Shown here piece after piece: positions 42,754 through 53,844 of a stretch of 64,000 bases of DNA (its first letter is position 1; every line of letters starts with the position of its first letter). Under the pieces are notes generated by a model. That model was not told the origin of the DNA. It was given only the letters and a program-made list of their open reading frames with translations, and made no database searches. Source of the DNA: Nymphaea colorata (taxonomy: Eukaryota; Streptophyta; Magnoliopsida; Nymphaeales; Nymphaeaceae); contig NC_045145.1 of the NCBI RefSeq assembly GCF_008831285.2, positions 2,334,723-2,398,722 of the forward strand, written 5' to 3'. The position numbers and the translations under genes are program-made.

Positions 42754-43439
42754 GAGAAGAGAGAGAGAGAAATAAGGAGAGAGAGAGAGCAAAGAAGCAA
42801 ATGACCTTGATTTCCCAAAATTCCTTCCATTTACACATGAATCAAAACCTTATATACATGAGTACATAAATCTGGTTCCCATGCATGGAACCAGCCCAAA
42901 TCCAAATCCAGAACATGCTAAAGCAAAACGGATCCGAGGCACAACCCGCCTTGGTAAGTTTGAATCCAAAACCGAATTGGCGCAAACTCAAATAAAGCAA
43001 ATCAAGAAGTGAAAAACGGCTAAGTCCTAGCTAGACGCCCCTTGAGCCTTGTGAGCTCAAGGTGGGGACCTCGTCCGGGTTGCCGCCAAAACTTCGGACT
43101 TGACACATCCCTTAACCTCATTGAGCTGAGCTCAATTCAGCCAAGAGACCTCCCTAGACTCGTCCTAGACCGACTCTAGAGACTTGGGTTTCGATACGAC
43201 TCAAGAATGGACCATGGCCTATACCAGAAAAGTCCTATGGATCTAGTATCCTAACTCGCGGATTCCCCCAATTGCTGGTCTTCACCTAGTTCATTCATGT
43301 CCTAGAGCCGTTGCATATCCTCCCGCACCTCCCACTGCATTTGCTCTAGGCTCGAAGTTTAATTCCATTGAGCCGTGATCTCTCACTGTGGCCGTGCCTT
43401 TGGCCTTGGTTTGGCCTACTCGGACTAAGGCTCGTATCA
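41958..43439 (-). repeat. LTR A (3' LTR of family-X element 1), partial
   Basis: Matches LTR D 60556-62037 over the whole length (1482 bp in each). It ends GGCTCGTATCA at 43439. On the element's own minus strand this is the LTR start, TGATACGAGCC, directly after the polypurine tract. Upstream of 41958 the match to LTR D is lost. Confidence 0.85.
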
Positions 43440-43453
43440 GATCCACCCTCCTT
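43440..43453 (-). other. Polypurine tract of X element 1
   Basis: Minus strand AAGGAGGGTGGATC directly abuts LTR A (TGATACGAGCC). Identical tracts occur at the same place in element 3 (56290-56303) and in Y (51837-51850). Confidence 0.85.
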
Positions 43454-43477
43454 AAATCGAGCTTGTCCCCAAGCTCA

Positions 43478-46108
43478 TTATGAACTTGTTTCTTGGTGGC
43501 TCTGACGCACGCAGTCATCTTTCACCTTGTGTTTCCTCCCTGGTCCATAGTCTCTGGGTAACACCTTCACTGAGTTCCTAAGATGGAGGAAACATCTTCT
43601 TGGGCCTCTTGAATAAACCTTGAACATGGCCCTTTTAACTCTGAGTTTAGCTATGGTCAATGTGTCTGGACCATAGTCTCGAGGTAACTGTCCAATTCGC
43701 TTCATTGGTTGCCCAAGCAACCTTTCATCATTCTGGATCTCATTCCTTGACATGGCTTTACCACGGTCATGTGGTTGTCACTTTCTACCAGCATGTTGTA
43801 GTGGTTTTTGCACTTGTTTAGGACTATAATCCCTTGGGAGTTGCCCTATAGCCCTCTTTTGCAGCCCTTGTAGCTGCTCTATAGTGCCCTCCTGATGTGC
43901 GAGGGCCTTCCCTCTGTCGTGGGCTTGCCATAGGCGCCCACCTGCTTGTAGTACTTGTTGGTTGATGATGTAGTCTTTCTGTTTACAATTACTCTGTACT
44001 GCCCATTGCACCTCAGTTGTGCTCATGTCGTTGGAGTCAATTGATGTTGGTGACTCCGACTTGTAATCCTCACATGAACTCGAGGGGTTCCACATCTCTT
44101 CATTGCAATTTGGTGACTCTGAGTACTGGAATGCTCTCCATCTTTTTGGGTAGAGTTTTTCATTCTTATCTATGTGAATCACCTCTTCATTTTGTTGTTG
44201 TCCACCCTCCTTAGGATGTATCATCTGTTGTTGTAATAGAGAATGGGTGGACAAAGATCTTTCCTTGTTCTCATACGATTCAATGTGCCCACTCTTAGCC
44301 ATTGGGCCTTCACGATTCACTCGTGGATCTTCTTGAGGAGCCTTATATTGGTTGAATGATGGTCTTGGCTCCAAAGTAATAGTGTGATCATCATCAGAAC
44401 TGCACAAGAAATCATCTTCAAACTCAGAGAAGAATCCTGCTAATTCCTCTTGCACTTCCTCTTGCCACTTTTGGATGCAACGAAGCTTAGCATGTTGATC
44501 ACTTTCACTCATCTCAATAGGGGCTAACCACGTATCCTCGCTCTGTGGATGATTCTGACAAGAGGGTATTCCTTCAAGTTGCTCCACCCGTGGTCCGATA
44601 CCTTGGTCTTGGTGTGAGCACGTCATGTGGAAAGCTAACTCTTGGGTTGCTTGTAGTTGTAACTCTTCCACAATCTGTGAGCAGTCAGTTGAATCCGCTC
44701 CACCCTCCTTACGATCTGCCTTACCTTCTATTGTGGAGGGATATGATGGATGATCCTCGCTTCGCTGGCTGGACTCTTCATCTCCTTCTATTTCCATGGG
44801 ATCATTAGAGTCCATGCTGCTTGCCTTTTCTACATCATTCCTTTGATCTTCAAGGTTAAGATCTTCTGGCATTTGACAACGGATTAGCTCCACCTTGTCT
44901 TCTGGCTGTATGATCTCAAGAGGTTGAAGCTTGCTTGATTCTTCCACTTCCATCATGTTGGGTGAAGCTAGAGCTGTACACACTAAAGATTCTTCTTTGT
45001 ACGTATCTAATGCTTGGTTGGGACTAGACGCGTGCATTGAGTTTGTAGAGATTGAAGCTCTTTCTTCATGTGATCCTAAAGAATCTTCACTTGAAAGTGT
45101 CTCTTCAATAGATTCACACTCTTGACACTTGCTTTCTATTTCAGCCAATAACTCATTGGTAGTCCATGTCTTCAATGATTCGCCATCACTTGAGTTGTTG
45201 GATGGCTCCTCAACTGTAGCTTGATCATGAACACCCTTGCCCTTGAGGCTATTGTTCGGCACTTCACATTTGATTGTCTCTACCGCTTGGTGCATTTCAT
45301 CTCTCTTGTTCCTGCTTACTTCGTCCCTTTTCTTAGGTTGATAATTGGTCTGAGGGACCTCGGATTTTTGAGTAAGGCCTTTAGTTGAGTGGGCCTTGCG
45401 GTAGGCTTTAGTGTTGTCAGTTTTCTTTGGAGGTGGTTGTGACACCGCACTCATGATGCCTTGGTTCTTGCTTCCGTTGCCTTTGCTCATGTGCTCCGTG
45501 CGAGGTGGTGGAGTAGCTGGTCCGAGTAGCTCTTTGCTCTTCATGTTGGTCGGAACCATGCCCTTGGACGTGTTGCTCCTTAACTTCACGTGAGGCTTCT
45601 CTTGTTTCACGTTGTCCAATATCTCATCCATCTTTGAGAGCGCTTGTCGTATCATCTCTTCAATGTTAGGAGATGACTTTCCTGGGTTACTATTTTCAGG
45701 TTTCCCTACTTGTTGGACGGGTTTGGGTGCTGGGATTTCTTCCAACACAAACTTATGACTCATGTCTCCTATTTGTATCACTTCTCCTGGATAAACTTGT
45801 AAAAGCTCACCCAGGTTGACTACTCTTCCTGCAACCCTAAGTCGACCCACTAAGGTCCTATTGGTGATCCTAATGTTACAGGTCCCCTTGTCCACTTCAA
45901 TCACACAATGATAACCCATTACACTGACATCTCGTAGGATGATGTCGCATCTCGGGTTTTGCCCAATCAAGAAACTGATGAACTGTGGGCCGTAACTCCA
46001 ATCTTCTCTGTGAACTACAATCTTCTCTTCCACGAGTTTTCCGTAAGAATAGGTGCTAAACACTAAATCAACATCTAAACTTCTGGGATACGCACCTTCT
46101 TCCATCAT
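43478..46108 (-). pseudogene. FHA-like ORF of X element 1, one nonsense codon
   Basis: An 877-codon minus-strand frame starting ATG-ATG at 46108. Residues about 14-123 look like a forkhead-associated domain: LIGQNPRCDIIL, VSVMGYHCVIEV, NRTLVGRLRVAG, then LLQVYPGEVIQIGD. FHA domains bind phosphothreonine peptides. The usual GR is GQ and the usual SRxH is SVMGYH, so phosphate binding is uncertain. A helix follows (about 148-171), then a long acidic Ser/Glu-rich region with FFSEFEDDFLCSSDDD, and then basic C-terminal modules (HDRGK ... LPRDYSP/LPRDYGP). A TGA at 43778-43780 (about codon 777) sits where element 3 has Trp. Downstream the frame stays open to 43478. The product, compartment and role are unknown. 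It is not gag-like by any motif I recognise. Confidence 0.75.
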
Positions 46109-46670
46109 TCTTGCCTTCTCTTAAATCAAAACAAATGCTTAAAAACTTTCTAAGCTATCTATTTCAAACACCAAACTGAACTACTAAAAGCTGAAAACCA
46201 CGACACTTGTAAATTCTGTAACTCTCTAACTCGATGTCCAAAAATCACGAAACTTGGTAGCAAAATACTAGACACGATAAGGAATCCAACGCCACCAAGA
46301 TCAAGCTCTAACTCTGCTCCAGGAAAGCACTCGTTCTTCTGAAAGTCACGCCTGGGCTTGCTCTTCAACCGCGCAGGACTCCCCCAGTGATAGGGGTCCA
46401 CTCAAAAAATCATAACTTTTCACCCGTAACTCAAAAAAATCTGAAATTTGGACTGGAGATTTCTGAGACTTAGGCGCTTCCAACGAGCCTAACCTTGACC
46501 AATTCCGACGCCGGAGCTGACAGCGACGGCCACCGGAATCCGGCGTAGTTTCTGGTTTTTCAGAAACTGAAAAAAATGCAGGCTGAAGAGGATGAGTTTC
46601 TGCTATGCTACCATCAAACCAAACTAACAGCGCTGGAATCTGAAAACTGAGTGCGGCGGCCTCTCAAGAT

Positions 46671-46683
46671 GGCTCTGATACCA
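46671..46683 (-). other. Second, inner tRNA-iMet primer-site copy (X element 1)
   Basis: Minus strand TGGTATCAGAGCC, 169 bp inside the LTR-adjacent site. It is preceded by TATCAG and a nearby TGATACC, as if a tiny remnant of LTR ends sat beside it. The same arrangement occurs in element 3 at 59520-59532. Confidence 0.8.
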
Positions 46684-46839
46684 AACTGATAGGTTTGGTA
46701 TCAGCCGGATAAGTTTGGAACTCTCCTTTCCAACTTTCACCCGCTTTTACCAAAATCGATCTTTCTTGCACTTATGAGCAACATAAACTCTAGAATTTGA
46801 ACTCACAAGATGTAAACAAGCAACGGAATCCTCCACGTT

Positions 46840-46852
46840 GGCTCTGATACCA
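46840..46852 (-). other. Primer binding site, initiator tRNA-Met (X element 1)
   Basis: Minus strand TGGTATCAGAGCC three bases from the end of LTR B. It is complementary to initiator tRNA-Met and proves the element's orientation. Confidence 0.9.
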
Positions 46853-46855
46853 AAT

Positions 46856-49330
46856 TGGTAGGACCTAACTCCGGTATAGGCGACAGCCCAGTCCTAGAGT
46901 CGATCCTACACCCAAGATCCTCGTAGAGGGTCCACACGGGTCTAAAGACGCCTAAAGATTGAACCGACACAACTCAAAGAGGAAACTAAGGCTAGACTCA
47001 GACCAAACACACTCCTTGTAGCCGGATCTTAGGCTCTAGGCCACCGAAAAACTACAGGAATACTGGACAAATGCGGAAGCGATTCAAAACTATGCAAGGA
47101 AAATAGCAAATCTGACTAGTCTAAATGAAGTACCTCCCCAAGGCTTGCTCGGGGTTCATTTGATGAATCTTCTGGAATTCTTTGATGATCTGCTGTAGGT
47201 GCTGTTGAGGATGAATTCCAGACGTCAGGTTGTAGCTGAGAAAATCAGGACACCAAGGTGGAAGGTGCTGCAACGCCAAGTAAGACGCCAAGTTGGAGAA
47301 GATCGCTGGTAAAGTCTTTGATGTCTTCTCTTCAACTCGGTTGCTGCTGCTGGTTTTGACGGAGCTGATACAAATGCTGCTGCTCCGGGTGTGGCAGTAG
47401 GCTCTAGATATAGCTGAGAGAGAGCCTCTTAGCTCAGCCCACCTGGCTGAGTGCCGTGGTAGCACACGGGATCCGGTTGCTTGGTGATAGCAACCTCAAT
47501 TCGCTTGGGCGAGTGGATGAAATGCCCAAGGGTGCACACCAAATGCTGTAGTCGTGGCTGGGGATGGGTGGATTCAGCTTGGTCTTAGCTGAGCAATTAC
47601 CTAACTACAGTCAATAGAGGAAAGCTCGGCCGTAGAGCTTTGTAATGATCCTAAGTGTGGCTGGCTTAGGGCCGGTTAGGAGCGATAGGGGCTTGGACGG
47701 CTTCGGCTACGGTGTAAGGGAAGATGATCTAAGGGTGTGAGGTCTGGAATGAGGTGGCTTAAGACAAGGGAATGTGGGATGTTGATTAGGAACTGGTGGT
47801 TAGGTTCAAGGATGATTGAACGAGTGGCTTGGGTTTAAATGAGAGAGCTAATGAGGAACTAAGGAGGGTTAGGGATCACGTGAGTGAGTTTGACGTGGGA
47901 TCAAAAGGTGGACTCCTACACTTGAACCTAGGATAATCCTCTAGATCTAAGGCTGAAAATTCAAAGGTGGTAAGTGGGATGTGATGTGGCTGGGATCTGG
48001 GGATGGTTAATGATTGAATCACCTAAACTAAAGAGCAAATCCCTCCAAATGTGGGCACTAGTGGCGCCGGCTCCTCCAATGTAGTCAAATGTGGCGAGGT
48101 GGCGCCTTGTGGAATGATGATTCCAAATGTGGGGATTCTCTTCCAAATCACGTGCAAATCAAGGGTCAGATCTTCTCCTAAGGATCTGGATGAAGGGCTA
48201 GGAGAGACTTAGATGGGTAAGGATGAAGCTCGTACCACTTTTTGAAGCTAGAATGTAGGAGTTTCCCCTTAATTCTCGCCTAGAAAATCTCCTCTTCATG
48301 CGATATCCCCTTGGAGTAACTTTGGACGGAATTACCCTTGACAAGGATGATCCCACTTCGTGGCAAGTAAGGGCACTTTGGTCCTTGGGTGATGATGACC
48401 TGAATCCCCAAAATGTGGCCGGAATTATGGCAGAGGTCGCCGGAAAACCAGAAGTTCTCGGGGCTTGGAGCTTGCAATCGCCTAGGCCGTTCCACGCGAA
48501 ACCACCAGCGTTCTTCTTCTTTTCTCGCGCTGATTTTTCAAATATGTTTCCTTGTTGGCTTTGATGGTATTTCACCGTGGAACGTGTTGATGGAATACTG
48601 ATTTTCTAGTGAAAACTCCAGCAAGTTCTGTGTTTCTCTTTGAAGAAGCTTGGCCCTTACTAGACCAAATTTGAACTTTCTTTCAACGTTGGCAAGCGCG
48701 TCTCCTTTGGAATCCTTCTAAGACTTGTAAAACCTGGTTTAGAAGTGACTTCCTCGCAAAGAATATGATGGAATCTTGGCTGTGACTCAAGAGTTCCAAC
48801 CCCTCCCTCGAGGGATCCAAAACTAAACTAAGCCAACACGTTACTTAGACAGTTCCAAAACGGGAACGAACTAACCTTTCTTTCTTGATTCACGATGGGT
48901 TGCTGCGCTACTAGAGATGAAACCGCAGCCTCCTTTGTGCGTCTAGAGCCTCTAACTCCTCTGATATGGCAGAGGAATTGCACCCAAGGCATGCAGATCC
49001 GAGGTGAAGTCGAAGTGTTGAAAATCCCCCTAGGGCCGTGGCTCGCCTAGAGGAATTGCCGCTCCTTCTTCTTCAATGTTGGAGATAAATGTGACTAAGA
49101 GGGAATGACGAGAGAGATGATGGAAGAAGAAGAGAGGAGAGGGAGACAAGAGGGGAAGAGGGGCCAGCACGCTGGTCTTAGGAGAGTGGAGGGGAGAAGA
49201 AAGACAAGGGAGAGAGGGATTGACGTGAAGAGAGGAGAAATGTGAGGAGAGAGAGAGGCAAAAATCAAATGATCTAAAATTCCCAAAATTCCATCCGTTT
49301 ACACATGAATCAAAACCTTATATACATGAG
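46856..49330 (-). repeat. LTR B (5' LTR of X element 1), truncated by Y
   Basis: Starts TGGTAGGACCTAACTCC, like LTR D (TGATAGGACCTAACCCC). It contains about 610 bp (46.93-47.69 kb) not found in LTR D. From 47465 it is almost identical to LTR C (53845-55712). The match stops at 49330 (TATACATGAG), where family-Y LTR sequence begins. ORFs inside (for example 48198-48575) are LTR sequence, not genes. Confidence 0.8.
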
Positions 49331-51836
49331 CTAGGTGGGGTCAATGTTTCCTACTTTAGTCTAAGGCAAGTGGGGAGGTGGCGGCTTAGGACCAGTCAAG
49401 AAGGAGTGGGTTGCCTAAGGTAGGTGGCGGCACAAGAGGGAACCTAGCTAGGTGGGATGGGACTTGGCTGGTCGTGCCAAGTGAATGTGCCGGATCCTTG
49501 CCACGTGGCAAGATGGAGGGACTAGACAGAGAACGCTAGGGAAGGTTCCAGCGATAAGGATTAGACTTGATTTCCTTTCCTAAATGATAGGGGGAAAATC
49601 GCAAGGGAAAGGGAGAAAGATTAGGGGATTAGGGCCTGAATTCCTCCTCAATCTCACTCGGGATTTCCAAGGGCTAGGATGGGGACACGTGTAAGGGATC
49701 TAGGGTTGAGGAGGGCTGCGGATAAGGCAAGGTGGGCTGGAGATTTTCGGCTGAGACAAAGGAGGAAGATCGGCTAGGTGGCAAAGATCTTCCCTAAACG
49801 ATAGGAGATGGAATCGGGAAGGTAGGGAAGGAGATCTCGCAAGGAGCCACCGGCTGGACACGTGGAAGAATGCGGGACCAAGATGGTGAGGTGGCTGATG
49901 GGCTGGCTGATGAGGTGGCAAAGGGCTAGGGAGATAGCGACACTTGGCGAGATGGAGGGCTGTGATGAAAAACGGATTAGGGTTGACGATTTCTAAAGAG
50001 ACAAAATAGGGAAGGAGATTCGGCTGCTAGGGATCCTTCCTAAAAGGTTGGGGCTCGAGATCCTAGACTGATCTCGAGTGGGGCAGGTGTAGGCTGACTA
50101 GGACACGACACACGACTTGGGGGAAAGTAGCTAGGATGCTGACACATGGACAGATGGAGGGGCGCAGGCCAAGGTGGGGAATTAGGGTTGAAGGGCGAAA
50201 AGTGTACCGAAAAGGAAACAAGGGGGACGCGGCCAGGGCTCTTCAGGCAGCCCTGTTTCCGGCGGACTTTTACCGGCCAAATGAAGTCCGATCACTGCGA
50301 TTTTTGGATATGTTGGAACTGGGATCGAGACGATTCCGACGGTATCAAGAACGCCTTCAAACTCCCGACGGATCGCCGGGAAATGGCCGTTGAACAGGCC
50401 GGTCTGCTGCTGTCCGCTGCAGAACGACGGCAGCGACACAGAACTGTTTCGCCACCGATTTCGATACCCAAATGATCTCGGATCTTAATGAAATTTTACC
50501 AGAAGATATCTGACCTTAAGACGATTCTAACGGCGTATTGTACGCATTGAAACTCTCAGGGAATCTACAGATCCAGCTCAAAGAACAGCAACCTGTTTCT
50601 GGAAATGACAGAATCGCGGCCGCGGAAGGTGTTCTGTTCCTGCTTCGATTTGACCGACCAAAAGATCTCCAATCACCACCAAATTTGGGTATGTTGTAGA
50701 GGACGTCAAGACGATTCCAACGGTATATAGATCGTCCTCTAACTCTAGGTAGATCTTCAGATATGGCTGTTTTAACAGACGGCTGTTTCTGGAATTCCGC
50801 CTGCCACGCGCGACCGAGAACGTGAGAGATCTGACGGCGGGAAACTTGCTTCGTTCTTCCTCTTCACCGTCCGAACTTCTTCAAGAGTGGCTTTGAAAGC
50901 CGTCGATATTGAAGACGTTGCCGTCTTCAATCTTCCCAGCGTAAGATCGGCCTCTCAACTTCTGTGTGGGTGAGAAGAAGGCACCAGAACTTACTTGTAT
51001 CTTTGCACGAAGGGGGAATAAACCGTGGACAAAGGAGGGACCGTCGCCGTTGGGGAAGATCCGCCTAAGCCGTGCACCTTATGCCTGTGTCTCCAAGGAC
51101 TGCGGCTCTTCAAGGTGTGTTGTGGAGGAGGAGGCGCCGTGGAGGTAGAGGACGCGAGGTGGGAGAAGACACCAAGTCTCGGCTAGAGCATGGTGGGAGA
51201 CGAGAAGGGAGATGCCTCGAGTGAGGAGAGAGATGAAAAACGCCCAAATGGCCACTTTACTCAAAATTTGCTTACAATCTACAAGATCCAAAAACTTATA
51301 TACATTCCTAGTGTGAGCCGGGTCTACAATCCAAATCCGGCTCTCTACCCAGACCCAAGTACTATTGGCGCAAGGCACAACCCGCCTTGCTAGGTACCTA
51401 CTTCAAAACTCAACATTAACATGAATTTAAAGTGCATAAAGCTAAAACCGGGCCTAACACCCAATACGAAAAGCAAATGAAAAGTCCCTGAGCCTTGCGA
51501 GCCCAGTGCGGGGACCTCGTGCAGGTAACCGCCTGAAATTCGGGTTAGGGTCAAGGGCTTGGTCTCAACTCCGCCCAAGTCTTGTCTCCTCCTTTTGGAC
51601 CGTAGCTGCTCCTCCCTCTCCGCCCACTGCAGCCATAAACGAGTTGCTCATAAGGTCGACATAGGTCCAAACCCAAACCGTGCCACGGTTTAGCCTCACA
51701 AGTTCACAAGGGTGTAGGCTCGATAGGTGGTAATCGACAAGCCCAGCTACACCCTACGCCACTAGTTAGGCTTGCACAGGGTCATTCGGCCATGCTGCCC
51801 GCTGGCCGCATACATGCCCAATTTTGGCATGTATCA
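49331..51836 (-). repeat. Family-Y LTR (3' LTR), left border truncated
   Basis: Ends GGCATGTATCA directly before the polypurine tract. The last 600 bp share only layout and short matches (GGCACAACCCGCCTTG) with family-X LTRs, so it is a related but distinct family. Its outer border is cut at the junction with LTR B. Confidence 0.7.
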
Positions 51837-53623
51837 GATCCACCCTCCTTACATCGAGCTTGACCCCAAGCTCGTCTCATGTTGTCATCATGGGTGATCT
51901 GCACCACTCCCATCAACTTACCCACGTACTTAGTATGGGGTCCGTAATCTCTAGGTAAGTGTTCTAGGGAGTTCTTCGGAAGAGAGAACCTTTGCCTCGG
52001 TTTTCTCATGTAAACCCATAAGAGGGTTCCCGCTTCCTTGCCCCTATCAGATGCTCGACCATCTGACTGTCGTCTTGGACCATAGTCCCGTGGTAAGAGG
52101 CCAAGTAGTGACCTTTGCTGCCCAAGAACATGCTCGGGCTCTTGCGGGTTCTCCAACACATCACGCGGTTTGCCTCTGTCATGGGCCTGCTATATACGAC
52201 CTATTCTTGGGATCCCATATTGTCCCACAAGGGATACTGGCTGGCCTATATTAGTTTCCACGTCCAGCCATGCTTCGGCTGCGCCACTAACTCTTGAATC
52301 ATGCGCAAGGGGGGAATGACTAGATCCGAGAGTTAAGGTCTCTAGTGGACTGGGTGATTCTCCCAACTTGGTCACACAATCCTCTAGATCTGAGCAAATG
52401 GATCTCTTCCAAGGCGTGGGAAGGAGATCGACTTTTCCATTATGGCCTGGACCTTCTTTGGCAAGCTCTTCATGAGCATCGTATATTCTTCTTTCTTTTT
52501 GACAAAGCTCATGGGTGGCTGTCCTCTGTAGGTTGCTCCTCACATCTTCCTTATCATTACCACCCTCCTTAGGCTTTGCCTTACCCTTAGGAGTGAGGGG
52601 CTGTGGTAATGTAGCACTCGAAGCACATTCAACTTGTGTGGAAGGCACAAGTTGCTTGTCCTCTTCGTCGAGCAGTCCTGTGACATGATTTTTAGGGACT
52701 GCGCAAGAGGACTCGGGTATCCAATCTTCGCTGAGGACTGTAAGAGGCTCTTTAGCATAGCCATGGGTGGTGCCGAGCTTGAGCTCGTCTCGTAGCTGGC
52801 CTCGTATCGCTTCTATGTCATCGTCAGGCCTGATGCTCTCGAGAGATGTGGGCATGTTTTCAGCTAACTCCTGCCATTCAAGCCCCATGTAGACTCGGCT
52901 ATTCCCTTTGGTGCTTTCCGACTCGCTAGGGGAGACCAATATTCTCTTAGTTTTCGGTCTCTGGATTTTAATTCTAAGAATTCGGTACCCCTTCTTAGAT
53001 TTCTTGGCCGGCTGGACTGCGCTAATTTTCTGTGAAGCTCGTAGGTCCTCCTTGGACAGTAAGACCACTTGTTCGGAACCGCAAACCTTGTGAGTTTGCC
53101 CCATGGTTGGTTGTTGGTCTTTGCTCGTATCACTTGGCGCTGTCTCATTTTCGTTCGACTCTTCGCATTTTAACCTTTCTCTTATCAGGTCGATCTTTTC
53201 AAGCACCTTTTGCGCCATTTCATCCCATGTAGGAGGTCTTGGGCTTTGGGCATTCGGCCCATAATGCTCCTCATAGGATTCCGTTCGCTTCTTCGCATAA
53301 GGAGAGGGTCTTTCCTCCAGCACCAAGCAACGGTTCATGAGCCCAACTTGGATAGTTTCCCCAAGATAGATTCGCTCCCAAGTTCGAGGTCTCACCTTGT
53401 GTCCAGCCACAATCAATCTACCCGTGTAGGTGGTATTGGCTATCCATAGCGCCGGGGTGACTTTATCTATGGCCAACTCGAAATGGCGTCCTTGTACGCT
53501 AGGGTGTCGGAACCACAAATCACACTCGGGATTACTACCGGCCTTGATATACACCCATCTTAAGACCAGAAAACAAAGGTGGGAAAGAAGAGAGACCTTC
53601 GGATGACCAGAGGGAGAAAGCAA
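51782..53623 (-). pseudogene. FHA-like ORF of family-Y element, truncated start, one nonsense codon
   Basis: A minus-strand frame of 477 codons to a TAG at 52190-52192, then open to 51782, inside the LTR. An FHA-like domain lies at about residues 25-105 (AGSNPECDLWF, PSVQGRHFEL, TYTGRLIVAGHKV, IYLGETIQVG). Here the SxxxRH pattern is closer to the FHA consensus than in family X. The helix after it (TWDEMAQKVLEKIDLIRERL) and the block PDDDIEAIRGQLRDELKLG have counterparts in family X, so the proteins are homologous throughout. After the TAG come HDRGK and two LPRDYGP modules. The TAG replaces the Trp that precedes QAHDRGK in family X. The first about 25 residues do not resemble the family-X start. 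Confidence 0.7.
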
Positions 53624-53844
53624 TGTCGAATCACCTAGGAAACGACAAAGAGAAGAAAAACGTCACAAAGAAAATGACAAAGGACCGAGATTTACCTTGA
53701 GGACGAGTAGGAAAACGCCATGGGGCAAGGAGACGTCAAAAAGAGAGAAGAGATTCCAAGGCAACGAGAGAGACCACCGCGGGAGAGGGGTGAGCCAGTA
53801 AAGACGAGAGAGACAAAGGGCCTTGCGCCCAACACCACCAATCA
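53624..53844. other. 5' part of family-Y element, truncated
   Basis: Expected here are the leader, primer site and 5' LTR of Y. None is visible; at about 53845 the sequence switches to family-X LTR C. On the minus strand a possible intron-like stretch (CAAGGTAAAT ... TCTTAAG) precedes the FHA coding part, but this is speculative. Confidence 0.5.

Larger units (their letters stand above)
43440..46855 (-). mobile_element. Family-X non-autonomous LTR element 1, internal region
   Basis: The minus-strand element has a 3416 bp internal region: primer sites at the 46855 end, a roughly 0.7 kb leader, one long ORF, then a polypurine tract at 43440-43453. No protease, reverse transcriptase, RNase H or integrase is encoded, so it must be mobilised in trans. 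It is colinear with element 3 (56290-59704, 3415 bp) and almost identical to it. Confidence 0.85.

Noticed and set aside
42543-42838. Ser/Leu-rich ORFs in LTRs A and D, with CT tracts
   Set aside because: They lie in LTR sequence with (GA)n runs, overlap in three frames, and have no domain signature.
44017-45593. Plus-strand ORFs opposite the FHA ORF
   Set aside because: They are antisense shadows of the long minus-strand frame.
48198-48575. 125-codon ORF repeated at 54579-54956
   Set aside because: Its conservation is only due to near-identical LTRs B and C. It is frame-disrupted in LTR D and has no known domain.
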